A stretch of 64,000 bases of DNA from Ensifer sp. MPMI2T (GTDB taxonomy: Bacteria; Pseudomonadota; Alphaproteobacteria; Rhizobiales; Rhizobiaceae): the NCBI RefSeq assembly GCF_004827385.1, contig NZ_SRXN01000003.1, positions 248,001 through 312,000 on the forward strand, given 5' to 3'. Positions within the stretch are counted from its first letter, which is position 1, and each line of letters opens with the position of its first letter. Of this stretch, positions 26,212 through 37,456 are shown in pieces. A program made the position numbers and the translations under genes. The notes beneath the pieces are model-generated. The model was not told the origin of the DNA. It worked only from the letters and a program-made list of their open reading frames with translations, and ran no database searches.

Positions 26212-26580
26212 CTATGGGCGGCCGCTCCTGTCGTTTACGACGGTGTACTTCAGTTTATGTCGTTCCGCGTAGGCAATGGCGGCATCGCGGGACGGGAAAT
26301 GCAGTTCGACTTGCGTCAGCGTGTCACTCCCGCCCGTGTAGCCCATCAGACAGTCGATGATTGGGGGAACTTGCCGTTCGAAAACCAGCAGCCAAGGTCG
26401 CCTCGACACGCGCGCCGAAGTCATCACCGAGCGTGACGGGCGAAAAATACGTGCGACATGATCAGCCCTTGTTCGCGATCCGTTGATGTCGATCGCAAGC
26501 GGCTGGCTCGTGCTGACGTGCTCCACAAACTTGCGGTCAGCGCGGTTTGTCTGTGCGTCTCGCTTCACGGGCTTCGTCAT
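26212..26580 (-). CDS. NDUFS4-like (ETC complex I subunit) protein, shortened C-terminus
   Basis: 122 residues from the ATG at 26580 (AAGGGA upstream). Residues ~43-115 match the alphaproteobacterial complex I NDUFS4-like subunit: IFRPSRSVM, PWLLVFER, IDCLMGYTGGSDTLTQVELHFPS-type segment and AIAYAERHKLKYTV. The standard protein continues with a tail ending in a WTH-like motif; here the protein stops after VVNDRSGRP, and it carries an unconserved ~40-residue N-terminal extension. It is thus likely a stress-island paralogue rather than the housekeeping subunit. It is read leftward, away from hsp20's downstream side. Confidence 0.72.
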   Translation of the reverse strand: MTKPVKRDAQTNRADRKFVEHVSTSQPLAIDINGSRTRADHVARIFRPSRSVMTSARVSRRPWLLVFERQVPPIIDCLMGYTGGSDTLTQVELHFPSRDAAIAYAERHKLKYTVVNDRSGRP

Positions 26581-26610
26581 CGACGTCGTCCCTTGCTCGT
26601 TCGCGAGTAA

Positions 26611-26638
26611 CCAGCCGGGCACTTCCGCGCCCGGCTGG
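26611..26638. terminator. Hairpin downstream of hsp20 (possible terminator)
   Basis: CCAGCCGGGC (26611-26620) and GCCCGGCTGG (26629-26638) make a perfect 10-bp stem with an 8-base loop. It lies between the end of hsp20 (26764) and the start of the NDUFS4-like gene (26580), both leftward. No U-run follows, so termination may be weak or Rho-assisted. Confidence 0.45.
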
Positions 26639-26763
26639 CTTGCGGCGGTGGGTATTATTTGGTCCTGTCGATCGAGATGCGCTTGACGTTCCTCCCTCCT
26701 TTTGCGCAGTCGCGTTCCTTCACCTGTTCGGCGACAAGGGAGGGTTGAGGCAGGCGCACCGTG

Positions 26764-27225
26764 TCAGGCTGCTTTGTCGCCTTCGATCTGCTTCGGCGCT
26801 GGCTTCGTCGTCTCGGTTTTGATAGCGATCCGACGCGGCTTCATCTCCTCAGGTACTTCCTTTTTGAGATCGATGACAAGCAGCCCGTTTTCGAGCTTTG
26901 CGCCCTCGACGGTGACATGATCGGCAAGTTCAAATCGGCGCGCGAACGGCCTTAGGGCGAGGCCATGATGGAGGTACTCAACCTCCTCATCCTCGGACTT
27001 GGCGCCGGTGACCACGAGCATGTTCGACTCATGGGTTACCGTCAGTTCGTCCTCGGCAAAACCTGCCGCCGCGATGACGATGCGGTAGGCATCTTCTCCA
27101 AGTTTGACGATGTTGTAGGGCGGCCAGTTGTCAGCATTGAGGCTGGCGTTCTCGAGCAGGTCGAAGATGCGATCGAAACCGATGCTCGACCTGTAGAAGG
27201 GGGCAAAGTCGAGGTCTGTTCTCAT
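26764..27225 (-). CDS. Small heat-shock protein, Hsp20/IbpA family
   Basis: 153 residues from the ATG at 27225, chosen for the strong GGAGG and the ROSE-like leader immediately upstream. The start RTDLDFAPFYRSSIGFDRIFDLLE is IbpA-like. The alpha-crystallin domain covers about residues 38-130 (PPYNIVKLGEDAYRIVIAAAGF, then LARPFARRFELADHV-type strand and GLLVIDLKKEVPEE). It acts as an ATP-independent holdase on unfolding proteins in the cytoplasm. Expression is probably controlled by temperature through the leader RNA. Confidence 0.93.
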   Translation of the reverse strand: MRTDLDFAPFYRSSIGFDRIFDLLENASLNADNWPPYNIVKLGEDAYRIVIAAAGFAEDELTVTHESNMLVVTGAKSEDEEVEYLHHGLALRPFARRFELADHVTVEGAKLENGLLVIDLKKEVPEEMKPRRIAIKTETTKPAPKQIEGDKAA

Positions 27226-27300
27226 AGCTACATCCTCCGTAGAGCAACATAGATACGAGGGAACGCCAAGAAGCTCGGCGCTCCCTGACTCCGACCCCAT
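27226..27300 (-). promoter_or_regulatory. ROSE-type RNA thermometer in the hsp20 5' leader
   Basis: Read on the minus strand, the leader contains a hairpin CGCCGA-GCUUC-UUGGCG followed by a short AU-rich link, then UUGCUCUACGGAGG right before the start codon. The U(U/C)GCU element facing the GGAGG ribosome site is the signature of ROSE elements upstream of rhizobial small heat-shock genes. In the known mechanism it pairs with the Shine-Dalgarno sequence at low temperature and melts on heat shock. Identification is by motif and position; no folding program was run. Confidence 0.75.
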
Positions 27301-27455
27301 TTTGGCGGTCGGCGGAAATGAGGTGGGGATCAAATCGCGTGGTGTCAAGAGGGGACGCGGCTGCCCAGGTCTCGTCTAGGAGGGGCAGCGGACGAGGGCC
27401 GTCAATCTGACCATTCAAACGGCACAGCACGCAATAGCTCTATGATTTCATGCCG

Positions 27456-27482
27456 GTAGCACTCTCCAGCATCGAGTGCTAA
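27456..27482 (+). promoter_or_regulatory. CIRCE operator (HrcA site) upstream of groESL
   Basis: GTAGCACTC (27456-27464), nine bases, then GAGTGCTAA (27474-27482). This matches the CIRCE inverted repeat TTAGCACTC-N9-GAGTGCTAA with one mismatch in the first arm. It sits about 150 bases before groES. HrcA would repress groESL here. A CTTGAA at 27499, resembling an RpoH -35 box, lies just downstream and may belong to a second promoter (weak). Confidence 0.9.
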
Positions 27483-27633
27483 AAAATCCGTGCCGCCCTC
27501 TTGAAACTCGAGAAATCAGAAACCAGATCGATTTGCGCGCGATGCCGAAAGGCTCGGCGTCCCGCGTCGGTTTCGCTCCGAATGCGGCGCGGAGGAGCTC
27601 TTGAGAAATCTGTTTGTCGAGGAGGAGAGCGAC

Positions 27634-27948
27634 ATGACGTTCCGTCCCTTGCATGACCGTATCCTGGTTCGCCGCATCGAGGCCGAGGAAAAAACGGCCG
27701 GCGGCATCATCATCCCAGACACGGCGAAGGAAAAACCACAGGAGGGAGAGGTCGTTGCGGCCGGCGCTGGTGCGCGCGACGACAGCGGGCAATTGCGGCC
27801 GCTCGATGTGAAAGTGGGGGATCGCATTCTGTTTGGCAAATGGTCAGGCACCGAGATCAAGCTCAATGGCGAGGATCTCCTGATCATGAAGGAATCCGAC
27901 GTGATGGGCGTCATCGAGGCCGACGCCGCAGCGAGAAACGCAGCCTAG
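27634..27948 (+). CDS. groES: Co-chaperonin GroES
   Basis: 104 residues from the ATG at 27634 (GAGGAGGAG upstream). It has the GroES pattern: [37 protein letters not shown] start including the mobile loop (TAGGIIIPD), [25 protein letters not shown] and [12 protein letters not shown]. It forms the heptameric lid for GroEL. It is followed by groEL after 54 bases and is controlled by the CIRCE operator upstream. Confidence 0.96.
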   Translation: MTFRPLHDRILVRRIEAEEKTAGGIIIPDTAKEKPQEGEVVAAGAGARDDSGQLRPLDVKVGDRILFGKWSGTEIKLNGEDLLIMKESDVMGVIEADAAARNAA

Positions 27949-29577
<1,629 letters not shown>

Positions 29578-29631
29578 CCCAAGAAGGAGGCGCCCGTGCC
29601 GCCGATGCCCGGAGGCGGCATGGACTTCTGA
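29578..29631 (+). pseudogene. Vestigial in-frame GroEL C-terminal tail after a premature stop
   Basis: Directly after the TAA at 29575, the same frame reads PKKEAPVPPMPGGGMDF and then TGA at 29629-29631. This corresponds to the typical GroEL ending (LPKKEAP...GGMDF), so the TAA most likely arose by one substitution in a leucine codon (TTA to TAA). The tail shows no frameshift. This suggests recent loss, occasional read-through, or a sequencing error. Confidence 0.85.
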
Positions 29632-29637
29632 CTGGAA

Positions 29638-29669
29638 CGACCGTCCGCGCTCCGGGGCGCGGACGGTCG
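29638..29669 (+). terminator. Terminator hairpin after groESL
   Basis: CGACCGTCCGCGC (29638-29650) pairs perfectly with GCGCGGACGGTCG (29657-29669) around a six-base loop, followed by ATAGATTTGTG. It is a strong GC stem with a weak U-tract, placed 60 bases after the groEL stop. Confidence 0.75.
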
Positions 29670-29824
29670 ATAGATTTGTGAACACGCGTAGCAGCTAAAT
29701 GGATGTGACATTTGGATGTCGAACTGGTGCCGGTTGGTAGGGCCAAGATCGTGACTCCGACGAGGCTGGCCCCGAGGGCCGCCCGACCGCGCCGAAGGAG
29801 GATCTGAAGAATTCGGGGCGAAAA

Positions 29825-31165
29825 ATGACCACGCGTTCGTCGAAGTATGTTGGCGTATTCGCCGCACTCGTCCTCATCCTCGTTCCTGCGCCGTTACCGG
29901 CGGCGCAACCGCAGTCATCCATTTCGGCAAGCACTCAACGTTCGCTCGCCGATGTCTTGGAGGAGGTCACGCCGGCAGTCGTCAACATAGCGGTGAGGTC
30001 ACGCCACCCCGCCGAAACCAATCCGCTCTACAACGATCCCTTTTTCCGCCGCTATTTCGACCTGCCGGAGCAACAGCAGCGGCTAAGTGCCGGGTCCGGT
30101 GTCATCGTTGACGCCGACGACGGCTATATCCTCACCAATCACCACGTTGTCGCGGACGCCGGGGAAATTGCGGTAACCCTGAAGGACCGGCGCCGCTTCA
30201 CCGCCGAGCTGGTCGGCAGCGACGAGGCAACCGATATAGCGTTGGTGAAGATCGACGCGGATAAGCTGACGGCGCTTTCGTTTGGCGATTCAGGCGCCCT
30301 CCGTGTCGGCGACTCGGTTGTCGCGATCGGCAATCCGTTTGGCCTTGGCCAGACCGTAACCTCCGGCATCGTCAGCGCCCTTGGCCGCGGCGGCATCAAC
30401 GTCGAGGGCTATGAGGACTTCATCCAGACGGATGCTTCAATCAATCCCGGCAATTCCGGCGGCGCATTGGTGACAGCAGACGGCCTGCTGGTCGGCATCA
30501 ACACCGCTATCATCGCGCCCGCCGGCGGCAATGTCGGCATTGGCTTTGCGGTTCCGATCGCGATGGTGTCTGCAGTGATGGAGCAACTGATCGAGCATGG
30601 CGAAGTGCGGCGTGGCCGGATCGGCATCTCCGTTCAGGACCTGACGCCCGACCTGGCCGAGGCGCTCAGCATTGAGGAAAGCTACGGCGCCGTCGTCGGC
30701 AGCGTTGAGCAGAATTCGCCGGCGGCACAGGCTGGCCTTCAAGCCGGCGATGTCATCACCGCCGTCAACAATCGCAAAATCACGGGCGCGGCAGATCTCC
30801 GCAATCGTGTCGGTCTGGCTCAGGTCGGATCGGAAGTCGAAATCGAATATCTCCGCGATCGAGTTCGCAAAACGGTGACAATGCGCGTTGAGCGGGACGA
30901 GGCAAGTGCCAAGTCCAACTCCATGGCCGCTCGCCTCCAAGGCGCGCAGTTCCAGGATGCGGCCGGCAACGTGGTTGTTTCCAGCATTGAAGATGGAAGT
31001 GCTGCGGCCCGATCGGGTTTGCGCGCAGGCGACGTGATTGTTGCCGTCAATCGCCGGCCTATCGCGACCGTGGCGGAACTCACGGCGGCCTTAAAGAACG
31101 CCGGCGGCGCGATCGCGCTCGATCTGTTTCGCGGCGGGTCGAAATTCTTCCTAGTGATCCGGTAG
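29825..31165 (+). CDS. degP: Do/DegP-type periplasmic serine endoprotease
   Basis: 446 residues. A signal peptide (hydrophobic residues 9-24, cleavage near PAA) is followed by a trypsin-like domain with His107 in TNHHVV, Asp137 in EATDIALVK and Ser211 in NPGNSGG. Two PDZ domains follow (about 250-340 and 355-440; GLQAGDVITAVNNR and GLRAGDVIVAVNRR). It degrades or refolds damaged proteins in the periplasm. It lies downstream of groESL after a terminator, so it probably has its own promoter. Paralogues exist in rhizobia, so the Do-family label is firmer than degP itself. Confidence 0.92.
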   Translation: MTTRSSKYVGVFAALVLILVPAPLPAAQPQSSISASTQRSLADVLEEVTPAVVNIAVRSRHPAETNPLYNDPFFRRYFDLPEQQQRLSAGSGVIVDADDGYILTNHHVVADAGEIAVTLKDRRRFTAELVGSDEATDIALVKIDADKLTALSFGDSGALRVGDSVVAIGNPFGLGQTVTSGIVSALGRGGINVEGYEDFIQTDASINPGNSGGALVTADGLLVGINTAIIAPAGGNVGIGFAVPIAMVSAVMEQLIEHGEVRRGRIGISVQDLTPDLAEALSIEESYGAVVGSVEQNSPAAQAGLQAGDVITAVNNRKITGAADLRNRVGLAQVGSEVEIEYLRDRVRKTVTMRVERDEASAKSNSMAARLQGAQFQDAAGNVVVSSIEDGSAAARSGLRAGDVIVAVNRRPIATVAELTAALKNAGGAIALDLFRGGSKFFLVIR

Positions 31166-31448
31166 GTGGTCGCCCCGACGCTCGACGGTAACATCGATGG
31201 GAGAAGGAGATGAGAAAACAACTCGATGGATTACAGCCCTGGCTGTAACAGCACCGTTTGCGTGCGCTGAAGCGCCTGCTCGGCGCCGCGGCGGGCATCG
31301 CTGCAAGTGTCTAGGATTCCTGACGGCTGCCAATGGACGCTCAAGGGCAGCAACCTTAACGCTTCGAGTCAGGAGGCGAGGACATGATGGCTGCTCGGCA
31401 CATCGCAATCCGCAACTCTTTTTGATGTCGCGTGAATGGAGGAGAACG
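31166..31448 (+). other. Intergenic stretch with a possible decayed exported-protein start
   Basis: After degP, GAAGGAG-ATG at 31203-31212 opens a frame that stops after 12 codons. One frame over, the sequence reads KTTRWITALAVTAPFACAEA, a convincing signal-peptide-like string that would join the ATG if one A were added to the run AAAA at 31216. The remaining ~200 bases show no recognisable domain. It may be a gene remnant. Confidence 0.35.
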
Positions 31449-31769
31449 ATGGAACACGATTGCTTTCGACATCCAGTCACAATCCTTGTGGGTCTCGGGT
31501 TTCCGGCTGAGATCCACGGCGTGAGAGAGGCCTATGCCTGGCTGAATGAGTGGCCGCCATCGAAGCGAAATCCAACGCACGCCATCGCGCTCAATGCCTG
31601 CAGAGCAGTATTTGCGGGAGAGATTGATGCCGAGACCGCTCGCGGGACGTTTGTCGCCTTCGCGCGACGGGCCAATCTCCTCGCACCCGACACCGAGGCG
31701 ATCGTGGCTGCTGGTAGAGCCGGTGCGCTTGACGCCCGTTCGCAAGCCGGAGGCAGCAAATCGATGTGA
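31449..31769 (+). CDS. DUF982 domain protein, second copy
   Basis: 106 residues from the ATG at 31449 (GGAGGAG eight bases upstream). DUF982 pattern: FRHPVTILVGLGFPAEIHGVREAYAWLNEWPP-type start with the conserved tryptophan, ALNACRAVFAGEIDAETARGTFVAFARRANLL after it. The family is small, of unknown function and common in Rhizobiales. It lies 20 bases before a decayed third copy, suggesting tandem duplication. Confidence 0.85.
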   Translation: MEHDCFRHPVTILVGLGFPAEIHGVREAYAWLNEWPPSKRNPTHAIALNACRAVFAGEIDAETARGTFVAFARRANLLAPDTEAIVAAGRAGALDARSQAGGSKSM

Positions 31770-31789
31770 TCCGTAGGACCGAGCTGGTG

Positions 31790-32033
31790 ATGAGCGATAT
31801 TCGATTTTCCGTCCCGGTGAGATTGCGCTTGCTGCCGCCGAGGAGCGAGTTGTCGCACCAACTCTTGGGAAGCGCTGGAGTGCCTTGCCCCGTGGTCCGA
31901 AGGCGCGCGAGGGGCGCCTTCGCGCAGCCTGCCGGGTCTGCGCGACGCCTTCGACGGCTGGAGACGGCCGCAAGAAGGAAGAAGGGCATTCGTGAATGCG
32001 GCACGACGCGCCGGACTGCTGCGCTCCCGCTAA
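31790..32033 (+). pseudogene. Decayed DUF982 gene with several frameshifts
   Basis: From the ATG at 31790 the frame reads MSDIRFSVPVRLR. From about 31828 the next recognisable part (LAAAEERVVAPTLGKRWSAL, then REGRLRAACRVCA) is in another frame. From about 31938 LRDAFDG is in a third. LETAARR (from 31958) and finally RAFVNAARRAGLLRSR followed by TAA (32031-32033) lie in yet different frames. Put together these follow the DUF982 order, including the W in the middle, the C-xx-A helix and the AR-AF-NAA-AGLL ending. At least three indels separate them, so the gene is dead. No single open frame reveals it. Confidence 0.7.
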
Positions 32034-32123
32034 AGTGCCGCGCTCATTGGCGCGCTGGGGCTGGAGCCTTGTCGTTGTTTGTCGACGGCGTCCGCAGCGG
32101 GGCCATGTCGCAGTGAAGGAACT

Positions 32124-32151
32124 GCAGGAGGCCGCCATGGCGGCCTCCTGC
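32124..32151 (-). terminator. Palindrome after the hut operon (terminator)
   Basis: GCAGGAGGCCGCC (32124-32136) and GGCGGCCTCCTGC (32139-32151) form a nearly perfect hairpin just beyond the hutU stop at 32160. It would terminate leftward hut transcripts. There is no clear U-run. Confidence 0.6.
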
Positions 32152-32159
32152 GTCTTTGG

Positions 32160-33839
32160 TCAGTTTCCGAGAATGCCGGGCAGGCGCAGGCCCTTCTCCT
32201 TGGCGCAGTCGAGCGCGATGTCGTAGCCGGCATCGGCGTGGCGCATGACGCCCGTCGCCGGATCGTTCCACAGCACGCGCTCGATCCGCCGGCCGGCGTC
32301 CTCGCTGCCGTCGCAGCAGATGACGACGCCCGAATGCTGCGAAAAGCCCATGCCGACGCCGCCACCGTGGTGGAGCGAGACCCAGGTTGCGCCGGAGGCG
32401 GTGTTTAGCAGCGCGTTCAGGAGCGGCCAGTCGGAAACGGCGTCGGAACCGTCCTTCATCGCTTCCGTCTCGCGGTTCGGCGAAGCGACGGAGCCGGAAT
32501 CGAGGTGGTCGCGACCAATAACGATCGGGGCGCTGAGCTCGCCCTTGCGAACCATTTCGTTGAAAGCCAAGCCGAGGCGGTGACGATCACCGAGGCCGAC
32601 CCAGCAGATGCGTGCCGGCAGGCCCTGGTAGGCGATGCGGTCCTTGGCCATGTCCAGCCAGTTGTGCAGGTGCTTGTTGTCCGGCAGCAGTTCCTTCACC
32701 TTGGCGTCGGTCTTGCGGATGTCCTCGGGGTCGCCCGACAGCGCCGCCCAGCGGAACGGCCCGATGCCGCGGCAGAAGAGCGGGCGGATATAGGCCGGCA
32801 CGAAACCCGGGAAGGCAAAGGCGTTTTCGAGGCCCTCGTCCTTGGCCATCTGGCGGATGTTGTTGCCGTAGTCGAAGGTGGGGACGCCCATGTTCTGGAA
32901 GGCGATCATCGCCTCGACGTGCTCGCGCATCGATGCGCGTGCCGCCATTTCTACAGCCTTCGGGTCGCTGACCCGCTTTTCCTTCCACTGGCCCATCGTC
33001 CAGCCCTTCGGCAGATAGCCGTTGACCGGATCATGTGCGGAGGTCTGGTCGGTGACCATATCCGGGCGAATGCCACGGCGAACCATTTCGGGGAGGATTT
33101 CTGCCGTATTGCCGAGCAGGCCGACGGATTTTGCTTCGCCGGCCTTGGTCCAGCGATCGATCATCTCCATCGCTTCGTCCAGGGTCTCGGCCTTGGCGTC
33201 GAGATAACGGGTGCGCAGGCGGAAATCGATCGAGTCCGGATTGCATTCGACTGCGAGGCAGCAGGCGCCGGCCATGACCGCGGCAAGCGGCTGTGCGCCG
33301 CCCATGCCGCCAAGGCCGCCGGTCAGCACCCACTTGCCCTTGAGGTTGCCGCCATAGTGCTGGCGCCCGGCCTCGACGAAGGTCTCGTAGGTTCCCTGGA
33401 CGATGCCCTGCGAGCCGATATAGATCCACGAGCCAGCGGTCATCTGGCCGTACATGGCGAGACCTTTCTTATCCAGCTCGTTGAAATGGTCCCAGGTCGC
33501 CCAGTGCGGCACGAGGTTGGAATTGGCAATCAGCACCCGCGGCGCGTCCTTGTGGGTGCGGAAGACGCCGACGGGCTTGCCAGACTGGACGAGCAGCGTT
33601 TCGTCCTCGTTGAGATCCTTGAGCGTCGCGACGATCCGGTCGAAATCCGCCCAGGTACGGGCGGCGCGGCCGATGCCGCCATAGACGACGAGTTCGTGCG
33701 GGTTCTCGGCAACGTCCGGGTCGAGATTATTCATCAGCATGCGCAGCGGCGCCTCGGTCAGCCAACTCTTGGCGCTGATCTCGGTGCCACGCGGGCTGCG
33801 CACCTCGCGGATATTGTGGCGCGGATTATTCACGTTCAT
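32160..33839 (-). CDS. hutU: Urocanate hydratase
   Basis: 559 residues, normal for urocanase. Features: [28 protein letters not shown] NAD-binding start, the glycine-rich [14 protein letters not shown], and the active-site region with [18 protein letters not shown] and [15 protein letters not shown]. It converts urocanate to imidazolonepropionate, step two of histidine breakdown. AGGGAG lies ahead of the ATG, which overlaps the hutG stop (ATGA at 33836-33839). It is the last gene of hutIHGU as transcribed. Confidence 0.97.
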   Translation of the reverse strand: MNVNNPRHNIREVRSPRGTEISAKSWLTEAPLRMLMNNLDPDVAENPHELVVYGGIGRAARTWADFDRIVATLKDLNEDETLLVQSGKPVGVFRTHKDAPRVLIANSNLVPHWATWDHFNELDKKGLAMYGQMTAGSWIYIGSQGIVQGTYETFVEAGRQHYGGNLKGKWVLTGGLGGMGGAQPLAAVMAGACCLAVECNPDSIDFRLRTRYLDAKAETLDEAMEMIDRWTKAGEAKSVGLLGNTAEILPEMVRRGIRPDMVTDQTSAHDPVNGYLPKGWTMGQWKEKRVSDPKAVEMAARASMREHVEAMIAFQNMGVPTFDYGNNIRQMAKDEGLENAFAFPGFVPAYIRPLFCRGIGPFRWAALSGDPEDIRKTDAKVKELLPDNKHLHNWLDMAKDRIAYQGLPARICWVGLGDRHRLGLAFNEMVRKGELSAPIVIGRDHLDSGSVASPNRETEAMKDGSDAVSDWPLLNALLNTASGATWVSLHHGGGVGMGFSQHSGVVICCDGSEDAGRRIERVLWNDPATGVMRHADAGYDIALDCAKEKGLRLPGILGN

Positions 33840-34651
33840 GCCTCACTCCCTGTCAGTTTGAGGGCGAATGCCGTTGTTTCGATGCGTTTCAGGATGGCCT
33901 TGAGATGGGTGCGAAGGTGTTCGGCCTTGGCGGAATCCAGCGAGAACGGCGGCGCTTCGGTCGCCAGATGCGTGGACTGCGCAAGTTCCATCTGGATCGC
34001 ATGCACGCCGATTTCCGGCCGGCCATAGTGACGGGTGGTCCAGCCGCCCTTGAATCGGCCATTCAGGATACTGCTGTAACCCTCTGCCGAAGCGGCGATT
34101 TCTACCGTTGCCCTCTCTATTTCGGCGGCGCAGGTCTTGCCCATGTCGGTGCCGATATTGAAGTCGGGCAGCTTGCCTTCGAAGAGGAAGGGAATATGCG
34201 AGCGGATTGAGTGGCAGTCGTAGAGCACCGCCACACCATGGATCGCCTTCACGCGCTCGATCTCGGCGGCGAGCGCCGCGTGATAGGGAGCATGGAAATC
34301 GCGAAGGCGCGTCGCAATAACGGCCTCCGTCGGCGCCTGACCCTCCTTCCAGATCGACACGCCGTCGAAGTCGGTCTCCGGCACGAGGCCGGTGGTGTTC
34401 TGGCCGGGATAGAGGCTCACACCTTCCGGGTCGCGGTTGGCGTCGATGACGTAGCGGTGGAAGGTCGCGCGCACGGTCGTGGCTTCCGGCAGAAGCCCCT
34501 CGTAGAGGTCGTGTATATGCCAGTCCGTGTCGGCGAGGATGCGACCGTTATCGTTGAGCCGCTCCCAGATCGGGGCGGGCACGTCGGTGCCCGTGTGGGG
34601 AAAGCCAAGGATGACAGGGGAGGCGCCCCGATGGACTTCGAAAACGGCCAT
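33836..34651 (-). CDS. hutG: N-formylglutamate deformylase
   Basis: 271 residues from the ATG at 34651, one base after the hutH stop; an in-frame ATG at 34681 lies inside hutH. The N-formylglutamate amidohydrolase family is seen in [24 protein letters not shown], and [15 protein letters not shown], with metal-binding His/Asp. It releases formate and glutamate, so histidine is broken down by the five-step route with formate as product. The order hutH-hutG-hutU is tight, with overlaps. Confidence 0.94.
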   Translation of the reverse strand: MAVFEVHRGASPVILGFPHTGTDVPAPIWERLNDNGRILADTDWHIHDLYEGLLPEATTVRATFHRYVIDANRDPEGVSLYPGQNTTGLVPETDFDGVSIWKEGQAPTEAVIATRLRDFHAPYHAALAAEIERVKAIHGVAVLYDCHSIRSHIPFLFEGKLPDFNIGTDMGKTCAAEIERATVEIAASAEGYSSILNGRFKGGWTTRHYGRPEIGVHAIQMELAQSTHLATEAPPFSLDSAKAEHLRTHLKAILKRIETTAFALKLTGSEA

Positions 34652-34652
34652 G

Positions 34653-36188
34653 TCAGAGATCCAGCTTCGGAAGGATGCCATCGGAGACGGCGGCGTTGAG
34701 CGCGCCAGATGCGACCAGTTCGCCGGCCGCCTTGAGATCGTCGGCCATGTAGCGGTCCTCTTCGATCGTCGGCGACACGCTGCGTACGGCAGCCACTGCC
34801 TTCGACAGTTCCGCGCTGGTCGTCAGCGGCGCTCGGAACTCGACACCCTGCACGGCTGTCAGGGCCTCGATGCCGATGATCGAGAACAGGTTGTCGGTCA
34901 TCTGCAGTAGGCGGCGCGCTCCGTGGCAGGCCATCGACACATGGTCTTCCTGGTTGGCAGATGTCGGCGTCGAGTCGACGGAAGCCGGGTGCGCGAGTTG
35001 CTTGTTTTCCGACATCAGCGCGGCGGAGGTGACCTCGGCGATCATCAGGCCCGAATTGAGCCCCGGCTTCTTGGCCAGGAACGCCGGCAGGCCGTAGCTC
35101 AGCGCCGGATCGACGAGAAGTGCGATGCGGCGCTGCGCGATCGCGCCGATTTCGCAAACCGCAAGCGCGATCTGGTCGGCGGCGAAGGCCACTGGTTCCG
35201 CGTGGAAATTGCCGCCCGAGACGACGGAGTTGTCCGAAAGCACCAACGGATTGTCGGTGACGGCGTTGGCCTCGATCGTGAGCGATGCGGCGACTGAGCG
35301 CAGGAGATCTAGGCAGGCGCCGTCGACTTGCGGCTGGCAGCGGATGCAGTAGGGATCCTGCACCCGTTCGTCGCCCTCGATGTGGCTCTGCCGGATCACG
35401 GATCCCTCGAGCAATTGGCGAAGGGCGGCGGCCGTGTCGATCTGGCCCCGATGACCGCGCAGCGCATGAATGTCGGGATGGAAGGGTGCGGACGATCCCA
35501 TTGCGGCATCGGTGGAGAGCGCCCCGGTGATGAGTGCTGCCTGTGCGGCGCGATGGGCACGGAATAGGCCGGCGAGCGCCAGTGCGGTGGACGCCTGCGT
35601 GCCGTTGATCAAGGCGAGGCCCTCCTTCGCGGCGAGCGTCACCGGCGAAAGACCGGCCTTTTCAAGCGCGGCTCCGCCCGGCATGCGCACGCCATCGAAG
35701 AACGCTTCCCCGTGGCCCATCATCACGGCCGCCATGTGCGCAAGCGGCGCAAGGTCGCCCGAGGCGCCCACCGAACCCTTTTCCGGGATCAGCGGGATCA
35801 CGCCCCGTGCCTGCATCGCCTCGATCAGGCGGACGAGTTCGAGGCGAACGCCCGAAGCGCCGCGGCCGAGCGACACGAGCTTCAGCGCCATCATCAGCCG
35901 GACGATATTCTCCGGCAGAGGCGCACCCACGCCGCAGCAATGCGACAGGATGAGGTTGCGCTGCAGCGTCGCCACGTCGGCGCTGTCGATCTTGATCGAG
36001 GCAAGTTTGCCGAAGCCGGTGTTGATGCCGTAGACCGGGGCATTGCCGGCCGCGATTTCGGCAATGCGGGCGGCGCCCTTAGCAATGGCGGTGTCGAAGG
36101 CGGGATCGAGGCAGGCCGGTTCCCGAGTCCAGTAGATCGTTTCCAGATCCTTGAGCGGAACGGAGCCTGGCTTAAGTACGATGGTCAT
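34653..36188 (-). CDS. hutH: Histidine ammonia-lyase
   Basis: 511 residues. The self-processing MIO triad Ala142-Ser143-Gly144 sits in [14 protein letters not shown]. Other hallmarks are [17 protein letters not shown] and the [15 protein letters not shown] segment. It deaminates histidine to urocanate in the cytoplasm. Its start overlaps the hutI stop by four bases. Confidence 0.97.
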   Translation of the reverse strand: MTIVLKPGSVPLKDLETIYWTREPACLDPAFDTAIAKGAARIAEIAAGNAPVYGINTGFGKLASIKIDSADVATLQRNLILSHCCGVGAPLPENIVRLMMALKLVSLGRGASGVRLELVRLIEAMQARGVIPLIPEKGSVGASGDLAPLAHMAAVMMGHGEAFFDGVRMPGGAALEKAGLSPVTLAAKEGLALINGTQASTALALAGLFRAHRAAQAALITGALSTDAAMGSSAPFHPDIHALRGHRGQIDTAAALRQLLEGSVIRQSHIEGDERVQDPYCIRCQPQVDGACLDLLRSVAASLTIEANAVTDNPLVLSDNSVVSGGNFHAEPVAFAADQIALAVCEIGAIAQRRIALLVDPALSYGLPAFLAKKPGLNSGLMIAEVTSAALMSENKQLAHPASVDSTPTSANQEDHVSMACHGARRLLQMTDNLFSIIGIEALTAVQGVEFRAPLTTSAELSKAVAAVRSVSPTIEEDRYMADDLKAAGELVASGALNAAVSDGILPKLDL

Positions 36189-37432
36189 TGGCCGATTCTT
36201 TCGCCTCCAAAGATGCGCTGATGCAGCGGATTGAAGCCTATCCGGTAGATAAGTTCGGCAGGCTCACCGATGTTCCAAATCGCGAAGTCCGCGGACTTGC
36301 CGACCTCGATCGTGCCGGTCCTGTCGAGGATTCCGAGCGCGCGTGCGGCCTCGCGCGTGACACCCGCGAGGCATTCGTCGACGGTCAGGCGGAAGAGCGT
36401 TGCCGACATGTTCATCGTTAGAAGCAGCGACGTCAGCGGAGAAGTGCCTGGGTTGCAGTCTGTCGCAATGGCGATGCGCGTGCCGGCGGCGCGTAGCGCA
36501 TCGACCGGCGGCAGTTGCCTTTCCCGAAGCGTATAGAATGCACCGGGCAGGAGCACGGCGACGGTCCCGGCCTTTGCGAGTGCTACCGCTCCTTCCGCGT
36601 CGAGATATTCGAGATGGTCGGCCGAGAGCGCGCCGTAGGAGGCTGCGAGCTTGGCGCCGCCGAGATCCGAAAGCTGTTCGGCGTGGAGCTTGACCGGCAG
36701 GCCAAGCGCCTTCGCGGCATCGAAGACACGGCCGATCTCGGCAGGAGAGAAGGCGATACCCTCGCAGAACCCGTCGACTGCGTCGACCAGGCCCTCGGCG
36801 TGCGCGCTTTTGAGGCCCGGCAGCACGACGTCGGCGATATAGTCGCCGTTGCGGCCCTTGTATTCGGGAGGTGTCGCGTGCGCGGCGAGATAGCTCGTAA
36901 CGATGCGCACGGGTCGCAACTCTTGCAGCCGGCGCGCGGCGCGCAGCATCTTCAGCTCAGCCTCGATATTCAACCCATAGCCGGACTTCACCTCGACCGT
37001 CGCGACCCCCTCGCAAAGGAGCGTGTCGAGCCTCGGAAGTGCTGCTTCCGCCAGTTCCTCGACCGACAGGGCATTGGTCGCCTTCACCGTCGAGGCAATG
37101 CCACCGCCGGCGCGGGCGATTTCCTCGTAAGTGGCACCTTCGAGCCGACGCTGGAATTCACGCGCGCGGTTGCCGCCATGGACGATATGGGTGTGGCAAT
37201 CGATCAGCGCCGGCGTCATCCAGCGGCCTTCACAGTCAGTTGTCTCGTCCGCCTGGGCAAGATCCCGGGGCAAGTCTTCTTTTGCGCCGACGTAGACGAT
37301 CCGGCCGTCGCGGGCGGCGACAGCGCCTTTCTCGATGATGCCGAGCGGCCCCATATCCTCGCGCAGCGTCGCAAGGCGCGCATTGTGCCAGAGGCTGATT
37401 TTGCCTGAATTCGCGTTGCTTTTTCCGTCCAT
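36185..37432 (-). CDS. hutI: Imidazolonepropionase
   Basis: 415 residues from the ATG at 37432 (GAAGGG upstream); upstream in-frame codons cross the HutC-type operator, so they are unlikely starts. It is an amidohydrolase-fold enzyme with metal ligands in [10 protein letters not shown], then SAADH-like ALSADHLEY and [10 protein letters not shown]. It opens the imidazolone ring to N-formimidoylglutamate. HutF or an equivalent is needed to make formylglutamate for HutG, and is not in this window. It is the first gene of the operon. Confidence 0.95.
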   Translation of the reverse strand: MDGKSNANSGKISLWHNARLATLREDMGPLGIIEKGAVAARDGRIVYVGAKEDLPRDLAQADETTDCEGRWMTPALIDCHTHIVHGGNRAREFQRRLEGATYEEIARAGGGIASTVKATNALSVEELAEAALPRLDTLLCEGVATVEVKSGYGLNIEAELKMLRAARRLQELRPVRIVTSYLAAHATPPEYKGRNGDYIADVVLPGLKSAHAEGLVDAVDGFCEGIAFSPAEIGRVFDAAKALGLPVKLHAEQLSDLGGAKLAASYGALSADHLEYLDAEGAVALAKAGTVAVLLPGAFYTLRERQLPPVDALRAAGTRIAIATDCNPGTSPLTSLLLTMNMSATLFRLTVDECLAGVTREAARALGILDRTGTIEVGKSADFAIWNIGEPAELIYRIGFNPLHQRIFGGERIGQ

Positions 37433-37456
37433 AGATCGCCGCCCTTCGTTGCAATA

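Noticed and set aside
27499..27530. RpoH promoter downstream of CIRCE
   Set aside because: CTTGAA is present but the matching -10 is poor; mentioned only under the CIRCE entry.
32505..34028. Plus-strand open frame of 507 codons opposite hutU
   Set aside because: hutU is unmistakable on the other strand, and this frame has no family features or ribosome site.
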